A DNA stretch of 64,000 nt, taken from NCBI RefSeq assembly GCF_003725795.1, contig NZ_RBEE01000008.1, positions 102,545 through 166,544 of the forward strand. The letters run 5' to 3'. Below, piece by piece: positions 52,097-60,660 of this stretch. The DNA is from Pedobacter jejuensis (GTDB lineage: Bacteria > Bacteroidota > Bacteroidia > Sphingobacteriales > Sphingobacteriaceae). A program made the translations under genes and the position numbers. The notes under the pieces were generated by a model. It searched no databases, had not been told where the DNA came from, and worked only from the letters and a program-made list of their open reading frames with translations. Position 1 is the stretch's first letter. Each line of letters begins with the position of its first letter.

Positions 52097-53797
52097 GTGA
52101 AAAAAAACTTATTCTTATTACTAATATTTTGTGTTGCCACTTTCTCGGCAAATGCTCAAAAGCAAACCTACCTGGATTTATTAAGCAATCAACCAAAATG
52201 GGTTGATTCGGTTTTTAAAAAATTAAATCGTAGAGAGCGAATTGCTCAGATGTTTTTTGTTCGGGCGCATACTAATTTAGGGCAGAAATATACTGATTCT
52301 GTTGGTATGGTGATTAAGAAAGAGCAGCTTGGTGGTGTTATCTTTTTTCAAGGTGGCCCGGTCCGCCAAGCCGTTGCAACCAATGCTTACCAAAAAGTTA
52401 GTCATGTACCTTTACTTATAGCAAACGATGGTGAGTGGGGTTTAGGCATGCGCCTAGACAGTACAATTTCTTTCCCTTATCAAATGACTTTAGGCGCCAT
52501 TCAGAACAAAGATTTGATTTACCGAATGGGGCAAGAAGTTGCTAAAGATTATAAACGCATGGGCATGCAAATGAATTTGGCACCCGACGCAGATATAAAC
52601 AATAACGCAAAAAATCCCGTAATCAACTACCGTTCTTTTGGTGAAAACAAATATAATGTAGCCACAAAAACTGCCGCTTACATGAAAGGAATGCAAGATG
52701 GCGGTTTGCTAACCACGCTAAAACATTTCCCTGGTCATGGTGATACAGATGTGGATTCGCATTACGATTTACCACAGCTTACGTTTAGTGCTGCCCGTTT
52801 AGATAGTTTGGAGATGTATCCGTTTAAGGAACTGATAAAACAAGGTGCAGCTGGAATTATGATTGCGCACATGAATATTCCATCTTTAGATAATACACCA
52901 AATTTGCCATCAACGTTATCAAAACCTATTGTTACCGGAATTTTAAAAGAGAAATTAGGCTTTAAAGGTTTAATTATTTCTGATGCGATGGATATGAAAG
53001 GCGTTGTGAAATATTTTAAAAACGGTGAAGCAGATTTACTGGGAATAATTGCAGGTAACGATATTTTAGAACTTTCGGAAAACAGCGACAGAGCAATTCA
53101 CTTAGTTCGTAAAGCGGTGCGTCAAGGCAGAATTGATATAAAAACCATTGATGAAAGTGTACGTAAGATTTTAACTGCAAAATATTGGGCAGGCTTGGAT
53201 AAACGCGATACGATTGTAACACAAGGTATTGTTGCCAACGTAAACCGTAACGCTAGCAACGCATTAGTGCAAGAGTTGGCGAACGCTTCGGTTACCTTGC
53301 TTAAAGGGAAAGATTATATTAAAAATATGATTCCGATTAGAAGAACGGCTATTATTAGTATCGGCGTTCCATTTGTTACGAGATTCCAGAAAGAGATTTC
53401 GAAAGGCTTTTACAACTCAGTTTACTATGTGCTAGACAAAGATGCAACTGCAACACAAATTTCAAACATTGCTCGCGAAATTGGCGCTTTTGACCAGGTA
53501 ATTGTGGGCATTCATGATAGTAGAGCAAGACCAGGAAATAATATACCGTTAAATGCTGGTGTTAAAAATTTTATTAAAGAACTGTCTGGCAAAAACGCAG
53601 TTTTCGCACTATTTGCCAATCCATATAATTTAGCTGGTTTACCAGGATTAGAGAATAGTAAAGGCTTGGTTATTGGCTATCAAAAAGAAGATTACATGCA
53701 GATTTCGGCCGCAGCCGTTATTAATAATCGATTGGTACCAACAGGAAAATTACCGGTAAGCATTTTGCCGAATTATAAGTTTGGTGATGGTTTGTAA
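52097..53797 (+). CDS. Glycoside hydrolase family 3, beta-N-acetylhexosaminidase-like
   Basis: The 566-residue exported protein starts at GTG (52097) with a signal peptide (KKNLFLLLIFCVATFSANAQ). It has the GH3 barrel segments GGVIFFQGGPVRQAV, RSFGENKYNVATKTAAYMKG, TTLKHFPGHGDTDVDSHYD and KGLIISDAMDMKG. The KHFPGHGDTDVDSH loop is that of NagZ-type enzymes that remove N-acetylglucosamine, as in muropeptide recycling. A C-terminal domain follows (about 390-560). Many Bacteroidota relatives are fused to a beta-lactamase-like domain; this one is not. Confidence 0.92.
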   Translation: MKKNLFLLLIFCVATFSANAQKQTYLDLLSNQPKWVDSVFKKLNRRERIAQMFFVRAHTNLGQKYTDSVGMVIKKEQLGGVIFFQGGPVRQAVATNAYQKVSHVPLLIANDGEWGLGMRLDSTISFPYQMTLGAIQNKDLIYRMGQEVAKDYKRMGMQMNLAPDADINNNAKNPVINYRSFGENKYNVATKTAAYMKGMQDGGLLTTLKHFPGHGDTDVDSHYDLPQLTFSAARLDSLEMYPFKELIKQGAAGIMIAHMNIPSLDNTPNLPSTLSKPIVTGILKEKLGFKGLIISDAMDMKGVVKYFKNGEADLLGIIAGNDILELSENSDRAIHLVRKAVRQGRIDIKTIDESVRKILTAKYWAGLDKRDTIVTQGIVANVNRNASNALVQELANASVTLLKGKDYIKNMIPIRRTAIISIGVPFVTRFQKEISKGFYNSVYYVLDKDATATQISNIAREIGAFDQVIVGIHDSRARPGNNIPLNAGVKNFIKELSGKNAVFALFANPYNLAGLPGLENSKGLVIGYQKEDYMQISAAAVINNRLVPTGKLPVSILPNYKFGDGL

Positions 53798-53993
53798 AAC
53801 TACGTGAATTTTCTTTTTGCCACAGATACACACGGATAAACACAGATTTTGATTTTCTGAATATATCATCCTTGATTTCGCGTTTCGTCATTTTGACTGA
53901 AGCATAGCTAAATGACAATAACTTCAGACTTCTGCTAAAAACTTAAAACAATTATCTGGTCTAAATCATTATCTATTTATAAAACTTAAAGTT

Positions 53994-54206
53994 ATGATAG
54001 ACCCAAAAGACGAAGATTATTCGAACGACCCGAATGATGCTCTACGAAGAGAGGATGATACAGAAAATATTAATGAATTAGACGGCGATGGTACCAACAT
54101 AAAACACGATAAAGATTTGTTGGAACAAGCCGATGAAGCATCAAGAGCATCTTACGAATTGAATGTAGATGACCTTAAAGATGATGAAGAGGATTTAGAT
54201 GATTAG
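53994..54206 (+). CDS. 70-residue acidic protein of unknown function
   Basis: The frame begins MIDPKDEDYSNDPNDALRRE and ends DDLKDDEEDLDD. It is highly acidic, with no hydrophobic core, so it is probably disordered. I do not recognise a family. A proper terminator follows within six bases of the stop, which supports it as a real transcribed gene. Confidence 0.62.
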   Translation: MIDPKDEDYSNDPNDALRREDDTENINELDGDGTNIKHDKDLLEQADEASRASYELNVDDLKDDEEDLDD

Positions 54207-54211
54207 AAAAG

Positions 54212-54258
54212 AAAGCCGCTGATTCGCAGATTAATATCTGAAAATCAGCGGCTTTTTT
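54212..54258 (+). terminator. Terminator after the acidic-protein gene
   Basis: AAAGCCGCTGATT pairs perfectly with AATCAGCGGCTTT around an 18-base loop with inner pairing (CAGAT/ATCTG), followed by a T run. Confidence 0.85.
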
Positions 54259-54313
54259 TGGTTATTTGGTTTAACCATCCACCTTTTTACCTTACACCTT
54301 TCTACCCTCTAAC

Positions 54314-54847
54314 TTACTTGGCTTTTGGCTTGTAAGTTTCAGGATTTACTGCAGCAACAGTCCACCCTTTTAAAAAGGACGTGATTTTCTTCACATCATG
54401 ACCAACTTTTTTCTTGCCATTTGATCCAATTTCATCAGTTTCTAAATAAGATGAATTTTCGATATGTAGCACTTTACCCTTTCCATCTAAAACGACAAAA
54501 ACCGGATAACCAAAACGATTTGGAAAGCCAAGATATTTCATAGCTTCATCGTTATGGTGGTCTTTATCCCAATTTACCAGAACATATTCGTAATTATCGT
54601 TAATGGTTTGCTTTAAAATTACAGTTGTATCAACCAAATTATGAAAAGCGATACACCAGCTACACCAATTCCCTCCTACCTGTACCAATACATGTTTGTT
54701 TGCTTTAGCAGCTTTATCTGTAGCAGCTTTTAAATCTGCCAATGCATTTGCTTCAGGGTTATAAATATGTACACCTTCTTGTTTCGCCTGACTAAACGCT
54801 GCACTAGAAATTAACACAGCTGTAAGTAATATTAATATTTTTTTCAT
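54314..54847 (-). CDS. Periplasmic thioredoxin-family protein
   Basis: The 177-residue protein has a signal peptide (MKKILILLTAVLISSAAFSQ) and a thioredoxin fold with the redox motif GGNWCSWCIAF (CxxC near residues 61-64). The cis-Pro is in NRFGYPVFVVLD. It resembles DsbD-gamma/thioredoxin_7-type proteins that reduce or oxidise thiols outside the cytoplasm. It is divergent from TatD. Confidence 0.9.
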   Translation of the reverse strand: MKKILILLTAVLISSAAFSQAKQEGVHIYNPEANALADLKAATDKAAKANKHVLVQVGGNWCSWCIAFHNLVDTTVILKQTINDNYEYVLVNWDKDHHNDEAMKYLGFPNRFGYPVFVVLDGKGKVLHIENSSYLETDEIGSNGKKKVGHDVKKITSFLKGWTVAAVNPETYKPKAK

Positions 54848-54955
54848 GATTTATTAAGAATGATGCTGTAAAAATAATAAAGTCTACTAATTTTATAGAT
54901 TATTTGTTGATTCTTTACAGAGCGACTACATTTATACAATACACCCATTAACAAA

Positions 54956-55612
54956 ATGCAATATCTTGATATTCATACACATCAATCATTACAGCAAAAA
55001 GATGTGCAAAGTATTTTAAGTTTATCATTAACTGATGGAAATTTATATCCATTAACTTGTAATAGGTCGATTTCTGTGGGCTTGCATCCCTGGTTTGCTA
55101 AATTAGAAAACCTGGAGGTTCAATTAAAACACCTAGAATGTAAAGCACAGCAACCGAACGTAAAAATGATTGGCGAATGTGGTTTGGATAAATTAAGAGG
55201 GGAAAGCATTACCAATCAGACTATAATACTGGAAAATCAAATCAGATTGGCAGAAAAATTAAACAAACCTATTATCCTCCATTGCGTAAAAAGTTTCTCA
55301 GAATTATTGGAGGTTAAAAAACGGTTAAAAGTAAATACACCGATGATAATTCATGGTTTTAAAAAACACAAATCGCTTGGAGAACAATTAATTTCAAATG
55401 GTTTTTATTTATCATTTGGTACTTCCATTTTAAGAAGGGATTCTGGTGCCGCACAACTAATCCAAAATACGAATAACTTCTTTTTAGAAACTGATGATTC
55501 GAAAATCTCAATACAAGAAATTTATGAAGCCGCAGCAAGTTTAAAAAAATGTTCAGTTGATGAACTTAAAGCACGTATTTTTGCCGACTGGAAAAAATTG
55601 AATTTGGTTTAA
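54956..55612 (+). CDS. TatD-type metal-dependent hydrolase
   Basis: The 218-residue protein has the metal-binding start YLDIHTHQ at residues 3-10, SVGLHPWFA, the conserved GECGLD segment near 80 and KPIILHCVKSFSELL, with the final acidic ligand in FLETDDSKIS. TatD enzymes are Mg-dependent DNA exonucleases or deoxyribonucleases. It is shorter than E. coli TatD but complete in its motifs. It precedes tcdA. Confidence 0.9.
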   Translation: MQYLDIHTHQSLQQKDVQSILSLSLTDGNLYPLTCNRSISVGLHPWFAKLENLEVQLKHLECKAQQPNVKMIGECGLDKLRGESITNQTIILENQIRLAEKLNKPIILHCVKSFSELLEVKKRLKVNTPMIIHGFKKHKSLGEQLISNGFYLSFGTSILRRDSGAAQLIQNTNNFFLETDDSKISIQEIYEAAASLKKCSVDELKARIFADWKKLNLV

Positions 55613-55800
55613 CCACAGATGGACATAGATCAACACTGATTATGGCGTCTAATTTTAAAATTATAAAATATAATTAGCCACGAGAGCACAGAATTTACAT
55701 AAAAAATTCCGTGTCAATCCGTTTTTCCGTGGCAAAAATAAATTAACTATAGATTAAAGCTTGAAATATCTGTGTTCATCCTTTTTATCTGTAGTAAAAA
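55613..55800. repeat. ACACAGAT/CCGTGG-type low-complexity repeats
   Basis: The gap between the TatD and tcdA genes is made of phrases such as CCACAGATGGACATAGAT, AGCACAGAATTT, CCGTGTCAATCCG and ATCTGTGTTCATCC, in both orientations. A related phrase lies at about 53820-53846. Such text-like intergenic repeats are common in this phylum. Confidence 0.6.
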
Positions 55801-55810
55801 ATTAAGCAAA

Positions 55811-56605
55811 ATGTCTGATACAAGCTGGCTTTCACGCTCTGCACTTTTAGTTGGGAATGATGGGATTGATAAACTGCAATCCAAACATGTTTTAATAATC
55901 GGTTTAGGCGGTGTTGGTTCTTTTGCTGCAGAATTTATTTGTCGTTCGGGGATTGGCGAAATGACAATTGTTGATGGTGATGTTGTTGACCCTACAAACA
56001 GAAACAGACAATTACCTGCTTTAGCTACCAATCACGGTGTAAGCAAAGCCGAAATTATGCAACAACGTTTACTGGCAATAAATCCTGAATTGAAATTACA
56101 TGTCGTAAACACTTTTTTAACGCCAGAAAAATGCCGGGAGATTTTACAATCAAATTTTGATTATATAATGGATTGTATTGATAGCGTGATGCCGAAAATC
56201 ACCTTATTATCTACTGCATTAGAGCAAAATATTCCTATCGTAAGTTCTATGGGTGCAGGCGGAAAAATGGACCCAACCAGATTAAGAATTGCCATGTTGC
56301 CCGATACTTATCAGTGCGTTTTTGCAAGTTATGTTCGTAAACGATTAAATAAATTGGTAGGTGCCAATAAAATTAAAGCTGTTTTCTCTATCGAAGAAAT
56401 GGATAAAAACTCCATGATTATGACTGATGGCAGTAATTTCAAGCGCTCTGCTTATGGAACCGTTTCATATCTTCCAGCAGCATTTGGTGGGGCTTGTGCC
56501 TCTGTTGTAATAAGAGATTTGTTAGGACTAAAAATTGAGATGGCAGAAAGACCATTAAGGATTAGCCATAAAACTTTGGCGAAGAAAAAGAAGAAAAGTC
56601 CTTAG
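55811..56605 (+). CDS. tcdA: tRNA threonylcarbamoyladenosine dehydratase
   Basis: This E1-like enzyme cyclises t6A37 of tRNAs to ct6A. The start at 55811 (MSDTSWLSRSALLVGNDGID) matches the family; an earlier in-frame start lies in the repeat region. The adenylation motif VLIIGLGGVGSFAAEFICRS starts near residue 27. DGDVVDPTNRNRQLPAL, MDCIDSVMPKITLL and GAGGKMDPTRLRIA follow. The length of 264 is typical. It lies next to the DUF559 repeat cassette. Confidence 0.93.
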   Translation: MSDTSWLSRSALLVGNDGIDKLQSKHVLIIGLGGVGSFAAEFICRSGIGEMTIVDGDVVDPTNRNRQLPALATNHGVSKAEIMQQRLLAINPELKLHVVNTFLTPEKCREILQSNFDYIMDCIDSVMPKITLLSTALEQNIPIVSSMGAGGKMDPTRLRIAMLPDTYQCVFASYVRKRLNKLVGANKIKAVFSIEEMDKNSMIMTDGSNFKRSAYGTVSYLPAAFGGACASVVIRDLLGLKIEMAERPLRISHKTLAKKKKKSP

Positions 56606-56677
56606 GTTCTTTCCAACCAATTGTTGATATAATGATTTCGGTAAAATTTTAAATTGTTGTAAGTTAGGTGTTGTAAA

Positions 56678-56727
56678 AACCACCCCGCCTTGCGGGCAAT
56701 CCTCTAAGAAGGGAACTACAAAGCGCC
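56678..56727 (+). repeat. Family B palindromic repeat, copy upstream of DUF559
   Basis: It runs AACCACCCCGCCTTGCGGGC ... GGGAACTACAAAGCGCC. The same order (CACCCCG, GC-rich arm, CCTCT..AGGGGAA, ACA-AGCGC) is seen at 57262-57315, in the same direction. Confidence 0.75.
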
Positions 56728-56746
56728 TTAAACAAATTGCCTAAAA

Positions 56747-57250
56747 ATGCAACTATCTAATTATACACCTGCCAATTCTGGCACCAACCTTCTCCATCAT
56801 CCAGATGGGAATCTTCAGAATGGGGTATTGCATAAAGAAATTACTATTGATGGAATTCAAATAAAGCAAAGTGTAATTACAGATTTACCTTACCAGCCTC
56901 GTCTTAAAGAAAGAGCTAAACTACTTCGAAGAGCAAGAAATTTACCCGAAGTACTATTCTGGATGCAGGTTACAAAAGGTAATTTCCATAAAATCGACTT
57001 CGATAGACAGAGAATTATTGGAAATTACATTGTCGATTTTTACATCAAAGCTTTAGGATTAATAATAGAAATTGATGGTTCAAGCCATGATGATAAGGAA
57101 CTTTATGATAAGGTTAGGGAAGACTATCTTATTTCTTTAGGATTAAAAATTTACAGAATTACGGTTGACGATATAATGAAAAATATGGATTTTGTAAAAA
57201 TGGGACTAGAAGAATATATTATTGAACATTATGGAGTTATTTCGGGGTAA
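56747..57250 (+). CDS. DUF559 endonuclease-like protein
   Basis: The 167-residue protein contains the DUF559 core RARNLPEVLFWMQVTKGNFH, FDRQRIIGNYIVDFYIKALG, LIIEIDGSSHDDKELYDKVR and GLKIYRITVDDIMKN. The D-(x)n-E-I-D pattern is that of a VSR-like PD-(D/E)XK nuclease. No activity is proven for this group. It starts about 20 bases after one copy of the family B repeat and ends about 12 bases before another, with a third, inverted copy shortly beyond. The gene and repeats therefore look like one cassette. Confidence 0.88.
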   Translation: MQLSNYTPANSGTNLLHHPDGNLQNGVLHKEITIDGIQIKQSVITDLPYQPRLKERAKLLRRARNLPEVLFWMQVTKGNFHKIDFDRQRIIGNYIVDFYIKALGLIIEIDGSSHDDKELYDKVREDYLISLGLKIYRITVDDIMKNMDFVKMGLEEYIIEHYGVISG

Positions 57251-57261
57251 CTTTGATAAGA

Positions 57262-57315
57262 AACACCCCGTCTGCTGCGCATCCACCCCTCTAAAAGAGG
57301 GGAATTACACAGCGC
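57262..57315 (+). repeat. Family B palindromic repeat, direct copy downstream of DUF559
   Basis: It runs AACACCCCGTCTGCTGCGCA ... CCCCTCTAAAAGAGGGGAATTACACAGCGC. CCCCTCT/AGAGGGG forms the stem. It has the same direction as the upstream copy. Confidence 0.8.
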
Positions 57316-57368
57316 ATAATTACAAAACGACAAAGAAAGATTAGATAAGAAAGTTTCTGCATCCAATA

Positions 57369-57409
57369 TTCCCCTCTTCCAGAGGGGTGCCCGCAGGGCG
57401 GGGTGTTTA
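57369..57409 (-). repeat. Family B palindromic repeat, inverted copy
   Basis: On the minus strand it reads AACACCCCGCCCTGCGGGC ... CCCCTCTGGAAGAGGGGAA, the reverse of the copies at 56678 and 57262. It ends 13 bases before the AddA-like start. Confidence 0.82.
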
Positions 57410-57422
57410 AAAAGATAGCAAC

Positions 57423-60400
57423 ATGCCCCAACCCGTAAAAATTCTTCAAGCTTCTGCCGGTTCTGGTAAAACGTTCAGTTTAACGGCACATTACCTTACT
57501 TTACTTTTTTCCGGAGAAAATAAATACCGTGAAATTTTGGCCGTAACCTTTACCAATAAGGCTACTGAAGAAATGAAATCAAGGATTTTGGAAGTGCTTG
57601 TAGGTTTGGCCCAAGGAAATCCATCGGCCAAAATTGATGATTATCGCAAACTAATTTTAGTTGCTTATCCACAATTAACTCTTCCAGAGCTACAAGCTAA
57701 AGCAGATAAAATTTACCGAAAAATCCTTCACGATTATAGTCGTTTTTCGGTAAGTACTATTGATGGTTTTGTGCAAAAAGTAATTCGCGGTTTCGCTTTT
57801 GAACTTGGTTTAAATGCCGATTACAATTTAGAAATGAATTATGATAAGGTTAAAGATGATTTAGTTAACAAACTTGATAATGCTTTAAACGATAATAAAC
57901 AGCTTTTGCAATGGATTATCGATTTAGCCATCGAGCGCATCAGCGATAACAAAAGCTGGAATTACAAAATCGAACTTTATAACCTGATTGGTGAAATTTT
58001 CTCTGAACGTTTTCAAATTTTCGAAGCGGCAGTTGAAGAACTGGGATTGGAAAACATTGATGAACTCTTCAAAAAATACATCAACGTTACCAAAGAGGAA
58101 ATTAAAAATTTTGAGGATGAAATCATTCGATTGGCAACTGATGCGCATTCGGCACTCGAGGTTTTAGGAGTAGAAAACGACCAGCTTAAAGGAAAATCAA
58201 GAAATCCGCTAACCAAGTTAATTTCAGTAGCTCGAGGCGACTTTTCGAAGATCGAATCAACGTTTATCCTCATCGATGAACCCGAAGAGTGGTTTCAAAA
58301 AAATGCCTATTCATCTGAAGTATTTGAAACCATAAATCCTATTTTACATCAAATTAAAGTTCATTATCTAACGCATTTACCAAACTATCAGCTGGCTATT
58401 GCGTTCAACAAAAACCTTTACTATTTACGGTTAATGCAAGAAATTGCAGTTCTATTAAAAGAATATAGAGCCGAAAATGATAATCTTCTAATTAGTGATG
58501 CCCAAAAATTAATCTCCGGAATTACAGAAGATGCTGGCGATAATCCCTCATTTATTTGGGAAAAAGTTGGCAATCGATACAAAAACTTCTTATTTGATGA
58601 ATTTCAAGATACATCTACAAGTCAGTGGGGAAGTTTTAAATCGCTTTTAACTAATGCGATTGCTACGCCAAGCCTCAATTCTATTGACCATTTAATTGTC
58701 GGCGATACGAAGCAATCCATTTATCGCTGGCGAAATGGCGATTGGAATATCTTGCATAAACATGCTAAAACAGATGTTGGCGCACACAATGTTATCGAAG
58801 AAAGTTTAGCAGAAAATTATCGCAGTGCGGAGAACATCATCACTTTTAATAATTTTCTCTATCGCTCCATTCCTTTAACCTTGCAAAATGAACTGAACGA
58901 AAATTTAACCAGCAAACCCGAAAGTATTTCGACATGGTGGAATAGCCAAAACTACAACCAAATTATCACAGATATTTATGCCGGTTCTAAACAAAATTTC
59001 GCTAAAAACACATTAAAAGGCGGAACAATTAAAATCAAAAAGTGTAGCAAAGAACATGCGCCAAACGAAGCACGTTTCAGCGAAACTATTTTTAGAGATA
59101 TTGCTTTAGATGATGTTATAAAAGAAATTTTTTACCTCAAAGACACGCAAAATTATGATTTAAAAGACATTGCGATTTTGGTTCGCTCCAATAGCGAGGC
59201 ATTGCTAACTGTACAGAAATTGATGGAGCAAAAGGCACCTGTACTCTCTGGAGATGCCTTGTTAATTTCAAATAACTCTGCCATTCAGCTCATCATTAAT
59301 ACGCTAAAAGTTTTAATTGGTTTAGATGCGCAAACGGCTTTGTATAAAGCAAATTGCATTGCACTTTTCCATTCTTTGCACGGAAAAGAAGCAAATGCAA
59401 ACCATTATCTAAACCTTAATCATGCAACTTTAAACTCATTAAGCAATGTACTTCCTAAATCGCTTTGCGAAAACTGGCAGTCATGGTTGCAACTTCCTTT
59501 GCCCGAACTCGTAGAAATTTTAATTGAAGCTTATGATGTGAAAACCCTAACACAACATCTTCCTTATTTATTAGCATTTAGAGATTTAACAGCGAACGCA
59601 GGCAGGTTAGGAGAAAAAGGAATAATCTCATTTTTAACCTGGTGGGATGAAGATGGCGTCAAAAAGTCGCTTCCATCACCTGAGGGCGCAGATGCGATAC
59701 AAATTATTACCATTCACAAATCTAAAGGTTTAGCTTTCAGGGCAGTTTTTGTTCCCTTCTGCAATTGGGAAGTAAAAGGCAAGCCCAACTCAACTTTTTG
59801 GGTTTCATCAGAAGATACCGTTTACAAGGAACTTCGTGGAATTCCGTTAAAATACAATAAAGATTTAGCCGATTCATCCATCGCCAAAGCCTATTTCGAA
59901 GAGTTGCTTTACAACAACATGGATGCCTTAAATATGCTTTACGTAGCAACAACACGCTCAAAAGATTACCTCTATATTTCTACAATGGGCAAGGCCGAAG
60001 CAAAAGGAAGCAAAGAGGTTAACTTATCTAATATGGGCGACGTATTAAACTTAACATTTAATAACGAGTTTGATGAAAATGGCGTTTATGAAATCGTTGA
60101 TTATGTGACTGTAGAAAACAAAATCACCAATGCTAATTTTATTACTTTAAACAGTTATCCAACAACTACACGTTTATCAGAACTTTACATCCCCTCAGAA
60201 GAAAAGCATTTAAAGCATTTGGTAAACATCGAAAAATCAGGCAGAAAAGGTTCTTTGCTTCATGATATTTTGGCAAGTGCAACAACCGAAAAAGGAGTTT
60301 TTGATTACACCACCAATCTTGTTTTACAAGGTATTATTAAAGAAGAGGAAAAGCAAAAGTTAATTGATTCTGCATTGGAAGTATTAAACCATCCCGAGCT

Positions 60401-60659
60401 TAAGGAAATTTTGAATAAAGCAACCGAAAGCATTACTGAAAAAAATATTATTGATGCAAATGGTAAGCTTCACCGCCCGGATAGGGTTTTAATTAATGCC
60501 GATGAAGTTATTATTCTGGATTATAAATTTACTTTAGAAGAGAGCAATAAACACATCGAACAAGTAGATAAATATAGAAATCTATTAGCCGAGATGGGGT
60601 TTAAAAACATAAAAACCTATTTATTTTATGCAGTAAAAGGCAAATTGAAATTGGTATAA
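57423..60659 (+). CDS. AddA-like UvrD/RecB-type helicase-nuclease
   Basis: The 1078-residue protein is a UvrD-family helicase. Walker A ASAGSGKTFSL lies at 10-20, motif Ia ILAVTFTNKATEEMKSRIL, motif II FLFDEFQDTSTSQW near 392, motif III HLIVGDTKQSIYRWRNGD, and the late motif QIITIHKSKGLAFRAVFVPF near 760, with MLYVATTRSKDYLYI near 840. The last 150 residues have the RecB-type nuclease pattern HRPDRVLINADEVIILDYKF. It is thus the helicase half of an AddAB/RecBCD-like double-strand-break processing complex. The AddB-like partner follows after one base. The symbol is left blank because the Bacteroidota form is divergent. Confidence 0.92.
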   Translation: MPQPVKILQASAGSGKTFSLTAHYLTLLFSGENKYREILAVTFTNKATEEMKSRILEVLVGLAQGNPSAKIDDYRKLILVAYPQLTLPELQAKADKIYRKILHDYSRFSVSTIDGFVQKVIRGFAFELGLNADYNLEMNYDKVKDDLVNKLDNALNDNKQLLQWIIDLAIERISDNKSWNYKIELYNLIGEIFSERFQIFEAAVEELGLENIDELFKKYINVTKEEIKNFEDEIIRLATDAHSALEVLGVENDQLKGKSRNPLTKLISVARGDFSKIESTFILIDEPEEWFQKNAYSSEVFETINPILHQIKVHYLTHLPNYQLAIAFNKNLYYLRLMQEIAVLLKEYRAENDNLLISDAQKLISGITEDAGDNPSFIWEKVGNRYKNFLFDEFQDTSTSQWGSFKSLLTNAIATPSLNSIDHLIVGDTKQSIYRWRNGDWNILHKHAKTDVGAHNVIEESLAENYRSAENIITFNNFLYRSIPLTLQNELNENLTSKPESISTWWNSQNYNQIITDIYAGSKQNFAKNTLKGGTIKIKKCSKEHAPNEARFSETIFRDIALDDVIKEIFYLKDTQNYDLKDIAILVRSNSEALLTVQKLMEQKAPVLSGDALLISNNSAIQLIINTLKVLIGLDAQTALYKANCIALFHSLHGKEANANHYLNLNHATLNSLSNVLPKSLCENWQSWLQLPLPELVEILIEAYDVKTLTQHLPYLLAFRDLTANAGRLGEKGIISFLTWWDEDGVKKSLPSPEGADAIQIITIHKSKGLAFRAVFVPFCNWEVKGKPNSTFWVSSEDTVYKELRGIPLKYNKDLADSSIAKAYFEELLYNNMDALNMLYVATTRSKDYLYISTMGKAEAKGSKEVNLSNMGDVLNLTFNNEFDENGVYEIVDYVTVENKITNANFITLNSYPTTTRLSELYIPSEEKHLKHLVNIEKSGRKGSLLHDILASATTEKGVFDYTTNLVLQGIIKEEEKQKLIDSALEVLNHPELKEILNKATESITEKNIIDANGKLHRPDRVLINADEVIILDYKFTLEESNKHIEQVDKYRNLLAEMGFKNIKTYLFYAVKGKLKLV

Positions 60660-60660
60660 C

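Noticed and set aside
52097..53797. GH3 gene truncated, missing a beta-lactamase-like domain
   Set aside because: The protein ends naturally after its C-terminal domain, so it is a single-function family member, not a broken fusion.
59670..59720. KSLPSPEGADAIQ in the AddA-like protein as another in-frame palindromic insertion
   Set aside because: The DNA lacks the palindrome and the segment aligns with the normal xxPEGxDAIQI lead-in to the helicase motif.
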